From Lachnospiraceae bacterium (GTDB lineage: Bacteria > Bacillota > Clostridia > Lachnospirales > Lachnospiraceae), in contig JALFVM010000119.1 of NCBI GenBank assembly GCA_022787145.1, forward strand, positions 1 to 56,178: 56,178 nt of DNA, given 5' to 3'. A program made the translations under genes and the position numbers. Shown in pieces: positions 43,513-52,180 of the stretch. How positions within the stretch are numbered: position 1 is the stretch's first letter; each line of letters begins with the position of its first letter. Under the pieces are notes generated by a model. The model saw only the letters and a list, made by a program, of their open reading frames with translations. It searched no databases and was not told where the DNA came from.

Positions 43513-44691
43513 ATGTTCAATACGGCTGAAAGAATGGAAGCACTTCCTTTTTCCGGAATTCGTGTGATGATGGAACGTGCAAACAAAATGCAGAAAGAAG
43601 GACGCGATATTATCCATATGGAAATCGGTCGTCCGGACTTTGATACACCGGAAGTAATCAAAAAGGCTGCGAATGACAGCCTGGCACAGGGACATGTTTT
43701 TTATACATCCAATTACGGAACACCGGAGCTTCGCGCTGCAATCGCAGAAAAACTGACAAAAGAAAACGGTGTGGAATACAAACCGGAAGAAATTCTTGTT
43801 ACGATTGGTGTAGGAGAGGGAACTTACGCATCTATGGCAGCATTTTTAAATCCTGGCGATGAAGTGCTTGTTCCAAACCCAGTATGGTTAAATTATATTC
43901 ATGTTCCGAAATTCTTCGGAGTTGTTCCGGTAACTTACTCTCTGAAAGAGGAAAATGACTACCAGATCAACATGGATGAGATTGAAAGCAAAATTACAGA
44001 TAAAACAAAGATGATGGTCATCAATACACCAGGAAATCCAACTGGTACGGTACAGAGCCGTGAGACATTGGAAAAACTGGCTGAGATTGCAAAGAAACAT
44101 GACCTGATCGTAGTTGCAGATGAGATTTATGAGAAACTGGTATACGGCGGAGCAAAGCATGTCAGCATTGCTTCTCTTCCGGGAATGAAAGAGCGCACAA
44201 TTACCTTAAACGGATTCTCCAAATGCTATTCTATGACAGGCTGGAGACTTGGTTACTGTGCAGCACCTGTAGAGATGATTCAGGGACTTGTTCGTGTACA
44301 TCAGTACATCAACACCTGTGCAGCTTCTTTCGTGCAGGATGCCGGTGTGGTAGCACTTCGTGAGGCTGAGCCGGATGTACAGATGATGGTAAAAGAATAT
44401 GAGAAACGAAGAAATTATGCAGTAGAGGCATTAAACGCAATGGAAGGAATCAGCTGCAAGGTTCCGGAAGGAGCATTTTACATTTTTGTCAATGTAAAAT
44501 CACTTGGAATGACATCTGCACAGGTTGCAGATTATCTGCTGGATGAAGCTGGTGTTGCCTGCGTTCCGGGTTCTGCTTTTGGAACAGAGGGAGAAGGATA
44601 TATCCGTCTTTCCTATGCATGCAGCTATGAACGTATTGTTGAGGCTATGAGCCGTATGGAGAAAGCATTTAAAGAATTAAGAACAAAATAA
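43513..44691 (+). CDS. pyridoxal-phosphate aminotransferase, class I/II
   Basis: 392 residues, fold type I. The PLP-binding lysine is in GFSKCYSMTGWRLGY (about residue 237). NTPGNPTGTV, DEIYEKLVY and the C-terminal RLSYACSYERI are the usual family marks. It transfers an amino group between an amino acid and a 2-oxoacid. Coupled to the adjacent glutamate dehydrogenase it could drain amino acids via glutamate. The amino-acid specificity is unknown. It is first in a three-gene run with gdhA and a D-2-hydroxyacid dehydrogenase. Confidence 0.92.
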   Translation: MFNTAERMEALPFSGIRVMMERANKMQKEGRDIIHMEIGRPDFDTPEVIKKAANDSLAQGHVFYTSNYGTPELRAAIAEKLTKENGVEYKPEEILVTIGVGEGTYASMAAFLNPGDEVLVPNPVWLNYIHVPKFFGVVPVTYSLKEENDYQINMDEIESKITDKTKMMVINTPGNPTGTVQSRETLEKLAEIAKKHDLIVVADEIYEKLVYGGAKHVSIASLPGMKERTITLNGFSKCYSMTGWRLGYCAAPVEMIQGLVRVHQYINTCAASFVQDAGVVALREAEPDVQMMVKEYEKRRNYAVEALNAMEGISCKVPEGAFYIFVNVKSLGMTSAQVADYLLDEAGVACVPGSAFGTEGEGYIRLSYACSYERIVEAMSRMEKAFKELRTK

Positions 44692-44721
44692 AAGCAAAAG
44701 TTGCTTTGGGAGGAAAAGAAA

Positions 44722-46071
44722 ATGAATGCATATATCAACAGCGTGATTGAAAGTGTAAAAAAGAAATATCCGGAACAGCCGGAATTCTGTCAGACGGTAG
44801 AAGAAGTGCTTTCTTCTTTGGAGCCGGTGGTGGAGAGACATCCGGAGTACGAAAAAGTAGATTTGCTGAATCGTATGGTAGAGCCGGAGAGAATGTTTAC
44901 ATTTCGCGTTGTATGGCAGGATGATAATGGAAACTGGCATACGAATACGGGTTATCGCTGCCAGTTCAATGGTGCAATTGGACCATATAAAGGCGGACTT
45001 CGTTTTCAGCCGAATGTAAATCCGAGTATCATGAAATTCCTTGGATTTGAGCAGACTTTTAAAAACAGTCTGACGGGTCTTCCGATTGGAGGCGGAAAAG
45101 GTGGCTCTGATTTTGATCCGACAGGAAAAAGTGACGATGAAATTCTTCGTTTCTGCCAGAGTTTTATGCAGGCATTGTATCGCTATATTGGACCTGATGT
45201 GGATGTTCCGGCAGGTGATATGGGATGCGGCGGAAGAGAAATTGGTTATCTGTTTGGCGAATACAGAAGATTAAAAGGTGTATTTGAAAATGGTGTTTTG
45301 ACTGGTAAGGGCTTCTCTTACGGTGGCAGCCTGATTCGCCCGGAGGCAACCGGTTATGGTTCTGTTTATTATCTGGAAAATGTATTGAGAGATGACGGAC
45401 AGGATATCAAGGGAAAAACAATCGCATGTGCCGGATTCGGTAACGTAACATGGGGAATCTGTAAGAAAGCGACAGAGCTCGGTGCGAAGGTGGTAACACT
45501 TTCCGGCCCGGATGGCTATGTATATGATCCGGATGGAGTGAACACGCCGGAGAAGATTGCGTATCTGGTTACCATGAGAAATTCCGGAAGAAACAAAGTA
45601 CAGGATTATGCAGATAAATTTGGTGTTGAATTCTTCCCGGGAGAAAAACCGTGGGGCGTAAAGGTCGATATCTGTATGCCGTCCGCGATGCAAAATGACG
45701 TACATATGGAAGATGCCAAGAAGATTGCAGCAAATCATGTCCGCTATTACATTGAAGTGGCAAATATGCCAACCACAAACGAGGCACTTCGTTATCTGAT
45801 GGAGCAGGATGATATAATCGTTGCTCCTTCCAAAGCAGTAAATGCAGGTGGCGTAGCAACCTCTGCGCTGGAGATGAGCCAGAACAGTGAGAGACTGGTA
45901 TGGACAGAGGAAGAGGTAGACGCACAGCTTCGTAATATTATGAATACCATTTACAAAAATTCAGTAGATGCTGCAAAACGAAACGGTTTGGGTTATAATC
46001 TTGTTGCAGGCGCAAATATTGCTGGTTTTGAACGTGTTGCAGATGCGATGATGCAGCAGGGAGTTTTTTAA
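44722..46071 (+). CDS. gdhA: glutamate dehydrogenase (hexameric, likely NADP-dependent type)
   Basis: 449 residues, typical of the hexameric bacterial enzyme. It interconverts glutamate with 2-oxoglutarate and ammonia. The substrate site PYKGGLRFQPNVN, the catalytic-lysine segment GLPIGGGKGGSDFDP and the dinucleotide fold around CAGFGNVTWG are present. PAGDMGCGGREIGYLFGEY replaces the commoner GDIGVGAREIG. The ATG at 44722 follows GGGAGG; the reading from 44701 adds seven residues. Cofactor preference is inferred from the family. Confidence 0.95.
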   Translation: MNAYINSVIESVKKKYPEQPEFCQTVEEVLSSLEPVVERHPEYEKVDLLNRMVEPERMFTFRVVWQDDNGNWHTNTGYRCQFNGAIGPYKGGLRFQPNVNPSIMKFLGFEQTFKNSLTGLPIGGGKGGSDFDPTGKSDDEILRFCQSFMQALYRYIGPDVDVPAGDMGCGGREIGYLFGEYRRLKGVFENGVLTGKGFSYGGSLIRPEATGYGSVYYLENVLRDDGQDIKGKTIACAGFGNVTWGICKKATELGAKVVTLSGPDGYVYDPDGVNTPEKIAYLVTMRNSGRNKVQDYADKFGVEFFPGEKPWGVKVDICMPSAMQNDVHMEDAKKIAANHVRYYIEVANMPTTNEALRYLMEQDDIIVAPSKAVNAGGVATSALEMSQNSERLVWTEEEVDAQLRNIMNTIYKNSVDAAKRNGLGYNLVAGANIAGFERVADAMMQQGVF

Positions 46072-46097
46072 AATAAAGAAAGAAGAGGGACGAAAGA

Positions 46098-47063
46098 ATG
46101 AAGATTGTAGTACTTGATGGATACACAGAGAACCCTGGAGATCTTTCCTGGGAGGAACTTGAAAAATTAGGAGAACTGGTGGTATATGACCGTGTTTCTT
46201 ACGCAGAGGATCCAATCATCCGTGAAAAAATCGCAGATGCTGATATTGTAATCACAAACAAGACACCAATTTCGAAAGAAACATTGGATGCATGCCCAAA
46301 TATCAAGGCGATTGCAGTTTTAGCTACCGGATACAATGTGGTAGATTATGAGTATGCAAAAGAAAAAGGAATCCCGGTCATGAACGTACCAACTTATGGA
46401 ACACAGATCGTTGGTCAGTATGCAGTCGGACTTCTGATGGAAATCTGCTCTCATTACGGACATCATGATCAGACCGTAAAAGAAGGAAAATGGGAAAACA
46501 ATGCAGACTGGTGTTACTGGGATTACCCAATGATCGAACTGTATGGAAAAACAGCAGGTATCATCGGTCTTGGTAGAATCGGACAGTCTACTGCAAGAAT
46601 TCTGAACGCTATGGATATGAAAGTACTTGCTTACGATGCATTCCAGAGCGAAGCCGGAAAAAAACTGGCAGAGTATGTGGAACTGGATGAGCTTCTTGCA
46701 AAATCTGATGTAATTTTCCTGCATTGTCCTCTGTTCCCATCCACAGAGGGAATCATCAACAAAGAGAACATCGCAAAAATGAAAGACGGTGTCATCCTGA
46801 TTAACAACAGTCGTGGACAGCTTGTGGTAGAGCAGGATCTGGCAGATGCTTTGAACAGCGGAAAAGTATATGCAGCCGGTCTGGATGTTGTATCCACAGA
46901 GCCGATCAAAGGAGACAACCCTCTTCTTACCGCAAAGAACTGTCTGATCACTCCTCATATTTCCTGGGCTGCACAGGCAGCACGCCAGAGAATTATGGAT
47001 ATCACAGTAAATAATGTAAAATCCTTCGTAGAAGGCAATCCAACAAACGTAGTAAACAAATAA
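46098..47063 (+). CDS. D-2-hydroxyacid dehydrogenase
   Basis: 321 residues. The NAD-binding GLGRIGQSTARI and the catalytic Arg (NNSRGQLV), Glu (VSTEPIKGDNP) and His (TPHISWA) are visible. Sequence style is closest to glycerate/hydroxypyruvate dehydrogenases. Next to gdhA it could instead reduce 2-oxoglutarate to (R)-2-hydroxyglutarate, as in the hydroxyglutarate route of glutamate fermentation. I cannot choose between these from sequence. It is followed by a strong terminator. Confidence 0.88.
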   Translation: MKIVVLDGYTENPGDLSWEELEKLGELVVYDRVSYAEDPIIREKIADADIVITNKTPISKETLDACPNIKAIAVLATGYNVVDYEYAKEKGIPVMNVPTYGTQIVGQYAVGLLMEICSHYGHHDQTVKEGKWENNADWCYWDYPMIELYGKTAGIIGLGRIGQSTARILNAMDMKVLAYDAFQSEAGKKLAEYVELDELLAKSDVIFLHCPLFPSTEGIINKENIAKMKDGVILINNSRGQLVVEQDLADALNSGKVYAAGLDVVSTEPIKGDNPLLTAKNCLITPHISWAAQAARQRIMDITVNNVKSFVEGNPTNVVNK

Positions 47064-47088
47064 GACAGATTTATTGAGACAGAAAGAA

Positions 47089-47127
47089 AATTCCGGGATT
47101 TTTGTGAAGGAAATCCCGGAATTTTTT
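47089..47127 (+). terminator. Rho-independent terminator after the D-2-hydroxyacid dehydrogenase gene
   Basis: AATTCCGGGATTT (47089-47101) pairs with AAATCCCGGAATT (47111-47123), followed by TTTTC. Confidence 0.93.
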
Positions 47128-47177
47128 CGCATCAAAATTTCTACAGGCAAATAAAAATCATATAAAAGAGGTGCAGT

Positions 47178-49739
47178 ATGGCAGAAACTATTTTCAAGTC
47201 AGGAATGGAAGGACTTGATAAAAAACTGGATTATATCAGATCCGGAGAAAATGTTGTGTTTCGTGTAAAGGAGCTGGAACATTTTTGTTTCTTTTCGGAA
47301 GAATTTCTGAAAGAACAGATTCTGGAGGGAAAACATGTTATTTATATTTGTTTTGGAGAGGAAAAGTCATTGACCCATTTTCGGGAAGGGCTGACGGTGC
47401 ATCAGATTGATCCTGCCGTTGGTTTTGAGCTGTTTACGCTGGCTGTCCATGAGATGATAGAGGCAGCAGGGGAGGGAGCAGTCTTTTTGTTTGACTCTCT
47501 GACAAAATTGCAGGAAATATGGTATTCGGATCTGATGATGGATAATTTTATGCGGGTAACCTGCCCATGTATCAGAGAATGTGGCTCGGTTGCTTTTTAT
47601 CCGATCATGAGAGGGCGTCATTCGTATGATTCTATTTCGCGGATCAGAGAAGCCGCACAGATTTTTCTTGATGTATTCTTTTCCGGAAGCAGTTATTATC
47701 TGACGCCTTTGAAGGTGGAAAATCGCTATCACGGGGAGATGTATCTGACACATCGAATTGATTTGGATCAAAGTTTTCATCCAATGACGTATTCTACTTC
47801 ACTCAGTCGGTATTATACGGTTCTGGAAGAAGCGGGACCGGGGGAATGTATGCAGGATTCGTGGGAAGATTTCTTTTTGAAAATGCGTCTTGCCCTTGCG
47901 GAAGGGAAAATCAATCAGGATGATATGGACAGGATGTGCGGAATGATGATGACGAGAGACAAAAAAATCCTGGAACTCATTCGCCGCTATTTTACGCCAA
48001 GGGATTATATGACGGTAAAAGCCCGCATGGTCGGTACGGGCATGATTGGAGGAAAAGCATGTGGTATGCTGCTGGCTCGTAAGATTGTGCGGGAGTTTTG
48101 TCCGCAGGCACAGGAGCATCTGGAACCACATGATTCCTACTATATTGCATCGGATATCTACTATACATACATTATTCATAATGGCTGCTGGCGCCTGTGG
48201 ATGTATCAGAAGACACATCCTGAGGATCATGAGGCGGCAGAAAAATTGCGGGAGAAATTGTTTTCCGGTGTCTTTCCAGACAATATCCGCAGCCAGTTAA
48301 GACGACTTTTGGATTATTTTGGAAGCAGTCCAATGATTGTTCGTTCAAGTAGTTTTCTGGAGGACGGATTCGGAAATGCCTTTGCCGGAAAATATGAATC
48401 TGTTTTCTGTATTAATGCCGGTTCGATGGAAGAGCGAATGAAAAAATTTGAAAATGCTATTCGCACAGTCTATGCAAGTACGATGTCACCGTCAGCACTT
48501 GAATACCGACGTGTGCGGGGATTGCTGAAAAAAGACGAACAGATGGCTCTTCTGGTACAGAGAGTATCTGGTTCCCGATGGGGAAAATATTATTTTCCAA
48601 TGGCAGCAGGTGTGGGATATTCCTACAACAATTATCCGTGGAGCAGAGAACTGGATCCGAAAGCCGGCATGCTCAGGCTGGTAGTGGGACTTGGCACACG
48701 TGCTGTCGATCGTACACCGGGTGATTATCCGAGACTGGTCAATCTGGATGCCCCACAGATGACAACATTTGCTTCGCAGTCAGAACATCACAAGTTTTCG
48801 CAGCATCGCATGGATGTGCTGAATCTGGAAAACAATCAGTTGGAAAACCATCCCGTGGAACATATGATTCCAATGATTCCATTCTGGCAGAAGAAATATA
48901 TGTTTTCGCACGATATGGATACAGAAAGAATGTTTCGTGACAGAGGAGAGTACAGAGAGATCTTATTTGCAGACTGTGGGCAGCTGGTGAAAAATCAGGA
49001 ATTTGTTGACTGTATGAAGGAAATTCTGGCAAAGCTGCAGGAGCATTACGGAAAAGCAGTGGACATTGAATATACGGTAAATATTTCGGAAACAGGAGAA
49101 TTTTTAATCAATCTTTTGCAATGTCGCCCTCTTCAGACGGGAGAGCGTGAATCGGTTCAAATACCGGTATGCAAAGAAGAAGATACGTTTTTCCACATCG
49201 TTAAAAATGTAATGGGATCTTCTCGGAAGCAGAAAATAGATGTGATCGTATATGTAGATCCTTATGAATATTATACTTACGAGTACGCCAAAAAACCGGA
49301 CATTGCAAGGGCAATCGGTGTGGTCAACCGCTATTTTGAAAACCAGAATAAGCATATGCTTCTGGTCACGCCGGGGCGGATCGGAACATCTTCACCGGAG
49401 CTTGGTGTACCGGTGGTTTATGCAGAAATCAGCCAGTTCTCCGCCATTATGGAGGTAGCATACAGCAAGGTAGGATACATGCCGGAGCTTTCCTTCGGAA
49501 GTCATATGTTCCAGGATCTGGTGGAAGCAAACATTCTGTATATTGCCTGTATGGAAAATGCAAAAACGATGGTCTACCATCCGGAACTTTTGGATGGGGC
49601 GAAAGAAATCGGACAAGGATTGCTGGATGAATCAGTGCAGTCTGTGTTAAAAGTATATGATACGTCTGAGAGCGGATGGATGCTTTATATGGATGCATTG
49701 AGCAGTGAGGTGGTCTGTGCGATGTCTGAAAGTTCTTAA
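47178..49739 (+). CDS. PEP/pyruvate-binding-domain protein with N-terminal RecA/KaiC-like region
   Basis: 853 residues. Residues 1 to about 225 resemble a KaiC/RadA-type core but without a Walker A motif (SGMEGLDKKLDYIRSGENVV; FLFDSLTKL). From about 285 (VGTGMIGGKACGMLLARKIV) to about 665 is a PEP-synthase/PPDK N-terminal ATP-grasp-type domain (MIVRSSSFLEDGFGNAFAGK; LVVGLGTRAVDRTPGDYPRL; ending LLQCRPLQTG). No central phosphohistidine domain or PEP-binding barrel follows; the rest (about 670-853) is unassigned. This is not a whole PEP synthase. It has its own ribosome site (AGAGGTG) and lies behind a terminator. Function is unknown. Confidence 0.82.
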   Translation: MAETIFKSGMEGLDKKLDYIRSGENVVFRVKELEHFCFFSEEFLKEQILEGKHVIYICFGEEKSLTHFREGLTVHQIDPAVGFELFTLAVHEMIEAAGEGAVFLFDSLTKLQEIWYSDLMMDNFMRVTCPCIRECGSVAFYPIMRGRHSYDSISRIREAAQIFLDVFFSGSSYYLTPLKVENRYHGEMYLTHRIDLDQSFHPMTYSTSLSRYYTVLEEAGPGECMQDSWEDFFLKMRLALAEGKINQDDMDRMCGMMMTRDKKILELIRRYFTPRDYMTVKARMVGTGMIGGKACGMLLARKIVREFCPQAQEHLEPHDSYYIASDIYYTYIIHNGCWRLWMYQKTHPEDHEAAEKLREKLFSGVFPDNIRSQLRRLLDYFGSSPMIVRSSSFLEDGFGNAFAGKYESVFCINAGSMEERMKKFENAIRTVYASTMSPSALEYRRVRGLLKKDEQMALLVQRVSGSRWGKYYFPMAAGVGYSYNNYPWSRELDPKAGMLRLVVGLGTRAVDRTPGDYPRLVNLDAPQMTTFASQSEHHKFSQHRMDVLNLENNQLENHPVEHMIPMIPFWQKKYMFSHDMDTERMFRDRGEYREILFADCGQLVKNQEFVDCMKEILAKLQEHYGKAVDIEYTVNISETGEFLINLLQCRPLQTGERESVQIPVCKEEDTFFHIVKNVMGSSRKQKIDVIVYVDPYEYYTYEYAKKPDIARAIGVVNRYFENQNKHMLLVTPGRIGTSSPELGVPVVYAEISQFSAIMEVAYSKVGYMPELSFGSHMFQDLVEANILYIACMENAKTMVYHPELLDGAKEIGQGLLDESVQSVLKVYDTSESGWMLYMDALSSEVVCAMSESS

Positions 49740-49763
49740 CAGGGACAGGGGAGGTGTGGGACA

Positions 49764-49812
49764 GGGGACAGGTGTGTGTCCGGATTTTAAATCCGGACAC
49801 ACACCTGTCCCC
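49764..49812. repeat. perfect 24-bp inverted repeat with a one-base centre
   Basis: GGGGACAGGTGTGTGTCC plus GGATTT (49764-49787) is mirrored exactly by 49789-49812. It lies between two converging genes. It may end transcription in both directions although no T-tract follows. An imperfect tandem copy of GGGACAGGGGAGGTGTG sits immediately before it. Confidence 0.85.
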
Positions 49813-49818
49813 TTGTAC

Positions 49819-51423
49819 CTATACAATTACCTCGACTAATGTTTTCCCTTCGATCACAATTTCATGTACACCAATCTGTTTTTTCTTGTTGAAGTTGAAA
49901 CTGAGCATATATCCTTTATTTAAATGATAATCGTTCAGATATTGAATCAGCTGTTTCTCGCCACGGTTATGATATTCCCTGCCATGCCAGATTTTCATTT
50001 CAATCACGTACTGTTCTCCGCAGTAATCGACAATTACATCGGTACGTCGTTGTTCTCTTGTTTGGGCTTCGACGTAATAATTGCCAGTGCCATTGATAAT
50101 TGGAAGCAAATACAGTAAAAAGTATTTTCTTCCCTCCTCTTCAATAAAAGCGTCATCTTTGTCACCATACAGCTCATGAAAATGAATCACAAACTTTTCA
50201 AGAATCAGCCGCATATTGAGGTGTACGGCGGTGACAAACTGGTTTTTATCCAGTAAAGACAGTGCGTAAAGATCTTTATTCTGTATATCAGCTGTGGACA
50301 AATAAAGATTATACAGCCATGTCTCAAAAATTCGATTTGAAACAGCAAGAGTGCCGTTTTGATTTTTTACAAATCCAAACATTGTGGCAATGTTGATGGA
50401 CGGCTCGTAGTAATTGTAAACGATAGATTTTCCTGTAAATAATAAAGATTGGAGAATATGGTTTAATTCTGGATAGCTTATCAGTTTTTCATTCAGGGAT
50501 TCAAACAGTGTATTTTTTTCTGTCAGAATCATTTTCACTGCTTCGCACAGGCCGTCTTTTGTCCATGCCCGTTCTTTCGAATGAAATGGATCCTTTCGGC
50601 TTACTTCTTCATCTATAAATTTACATAATTTTGATACAAGGAATGGATATCCTGATGTGTAATCATAGATCATCTCAGCCATTTGACGGATCTTCATACC
50701 TGTATGATAATCTTTTTCGTATTCCAGCAGCATTCCTGTAATTTCTTCCCTGGAAAAACTCATATCAATATTAAAATCAGCTGCAATATTCCAGGGACTG
50801 TTCACTTTATGTTCATCTTCAGGGCGAAGTTTTCTTCTGAGATTTTTTATATCATAAACACCGGCCAGGATTACAGACTGAAAAGTTGGCTGCATGTCTC
50901 TGTCTATATAATAAGCTCGAAGTTGTGCAAGAAAATCAAGAAATACCTGATTATTTGCCGCACTGTCAACCTCATCTATCATCAATACGATTGGTTTATC
51001 AGAAATATTGCAGATATCACTCAGTTCCTCGAAGAGCCTTTGCAGTCTGAAATTAGGTCGTTCTTCTCTTACAATTGCATTCAGATGAGAAAGAATAGCT
51101 TCAAACTCTTCCGCGGGTGAAAGGTCATTTCTTTTTAATATTCGTAAAAATGCTCTTAGAAAAGAAAGTGCAAATGTATTTTCGTTTTTAAATTCTTCTG
51201 CTCCAAATGTCTGAAAATCCATCAAGACAACGACATAATCTGTCTGTAAATAACGGTTCAGGGCACGAAGTGTGGTTGTTTTTCCATACTGGCGTGCTCT
51301 GTTGATCGTAAAGTACTGACCGGCATCAATCAGCTTTTTTATTTCCATCAGTCTCTCATTTAGGTTTACCATATAATGCTGAGCTGGTTTACAATCAGCA
51401 GTGACATTGAAAATTTTTGTCAT
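49819..51423 (-). CDS. AAA-ATPase with C-terminal PD-(D/E)xK nuclease-like domain
   Basis: 534 residues. The N-terminal ATPase has Walker A ARQYGKTTTL and Walker B VLMIDEVDS, followed by a sensor region around SVILAGVYDIKNLR. The C-terminal 80 residues (RRTDVIVDYCGEQYVIEMKIW) match the D-x(n)-E-x-K core of a PD-(D/E)xK nuclease, as in the 'AAA-ATPase-like plus DUF1703' proteins common in anaerobes. The cellular role is unknown; defence or mobile-DNA function is often guessed. It is divergent from the ECF sigma gene. GGAGG precedes the ATG. Confidence 0.85.
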   Translation of the reverse strand: MTKIFNVTADCKPAQHYMVNLNERLMEIKKLIDAGQYFTINRARQYGKTTTLRALNRYLQTDYVVVLMDFQTFGAEEFKNENTFALSFLRAFLRILKRNDLSPAEEFEAILSHLNAIVREERPNFRLQRLFEELSDICNISDKPIVLMIDEVDSAANNQVFLDFLAQLRAYYIDRDMQPTFQSVILAGVYDIKNLRRKLRPEDEHKVNSPWNIAADFNIDMSFSREEITGMLLEYEKDYHTGMKIRQMAEMIYDYTSGYPFLVSKLCKFIDEEVSRKDPFHSKERAWTKDGLCEAVKMILTEKNTLFESLNEKLISYPELNHILQSLLFTGKSIVYNYYEPSINIATMFGFVKNQNGTLAVSNRIFETWLYNLYLSTADIQNKDLYALSLLDKNQFVTAVHLNMRLILEKFVIHFHELYGDKDDAFIEEEGRKYFLLYLLPIINGTGNYYVEAQTREQRRTDVIVDYCGEQYVIEMKIWHGREYHNRGEKQLIQYLNDYHLNKGYMLSFNFNKKKQIGVHEIVIEGKTLVEVIV

Positions 51424-51534
51424 TACCTTTGCCTCCTTTCCTGTTTTTAAATGATTTGTCTGTATTGTGATTTTATCTTATCATAGGCACTATAGTACAT
51501 CAAGGTTCTCAAATACGAAAAAATATAATATTTT

Positions 51535-51563
51535 TGAAACTTCTTGTGCACTTACTTCATCTA
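51535..51563 (+). promoter_or_regulatory. possible ECF-type promoter of the sigma/anti-sigma pair
   Basis: -35 TGAAAC (51535-51540), 17-base spacer, -10-like CATCTA (51558-51563), close to ECF-sigma consensus in Firmicutes. If correct, the sigma factor would activate its own gene. Confidence 0.5.
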
Positions 51564-51635
51564 ATAAATGTAAAGAACAGAAAATAATTTCATTCGAATG
51601 AAAGATACATCCGAAAAAGAGAGGAGGATTATCTG

Positions 51636-52160
51636 ATGGAGAAGCTTGTCCAAAAAGCAATTCTTGGAGATACAGATGCATTTCTGGAGCTGATGGAGAA
51701 AAATTCTCTTTCCATGTATAAGGTAGCACGTGGAATATTGGGAAATGACGATGATGCAGCGGATGCAATACAGGACACGATCCTCAGTTGTTTTGAGAAG
51801 ATACACACATTACAAAAACCAAAATATTTCAAAACATGGATGATACGCATCTTAATCAATGAATGCAATCAAATCCTGCGCCACTACAAAAAAGTGCAGA
51901 TGCCCGGTGAAATACCTGAGGCACCGCGGCAGGATCAGTCACTTGCTGAATTTGAATTTAAAGAAATGTTGAATCTTGTAGATGAAAAATACCGAATCAT
52001 TTTGATTCTTTATTATGTAGAAGAATATAAAATATCAGAAATCGCAGATATTCTGGAAATGAACGAAAATACTGTAAAAACCCGCATGGCACGAGCCAGA
52101 GAAGAGCTTCGGGCTGCCTATTTCGATCAGTCTCAAAGTCAGGCTCATGGATATTTTTGA
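51636..52160 (+). CDS. ECF-type RNA polymerase sigma factor
   Basis: 174 residues with sigma-2 (about 10-75; DDDAADAIQDTILSCFEKI) and sigma-4 (about 105-160; YRIILILYYVEEYKISEIAD followed by MNENTVKTRMARAREELR). It directs RNA polymerase to a small regulon, usually under envelope stress or an external signal. GAGGAGG lies 8 bases before the ATG. The anti-sigma gene follows after 20 bp. Confidence 0.93.
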   Translation: MEKLVQKAILGDTDAFLELMEKNSLSMYKVARGILGNDDDAADAIQDTILSCFEKIHTLQKPKYFKTWMIRILINECNQILRHYKKVQMPGEIPEAPRQDQSLAEFEFKEMLNLVDEKYRIILILYYVEEYKISEIADILEMNENTVKTRMARAREELRAAYFDQSQSQAHGYF

Positions 52161-52180
52161 CAGGATGGGAGGATTTTCTT

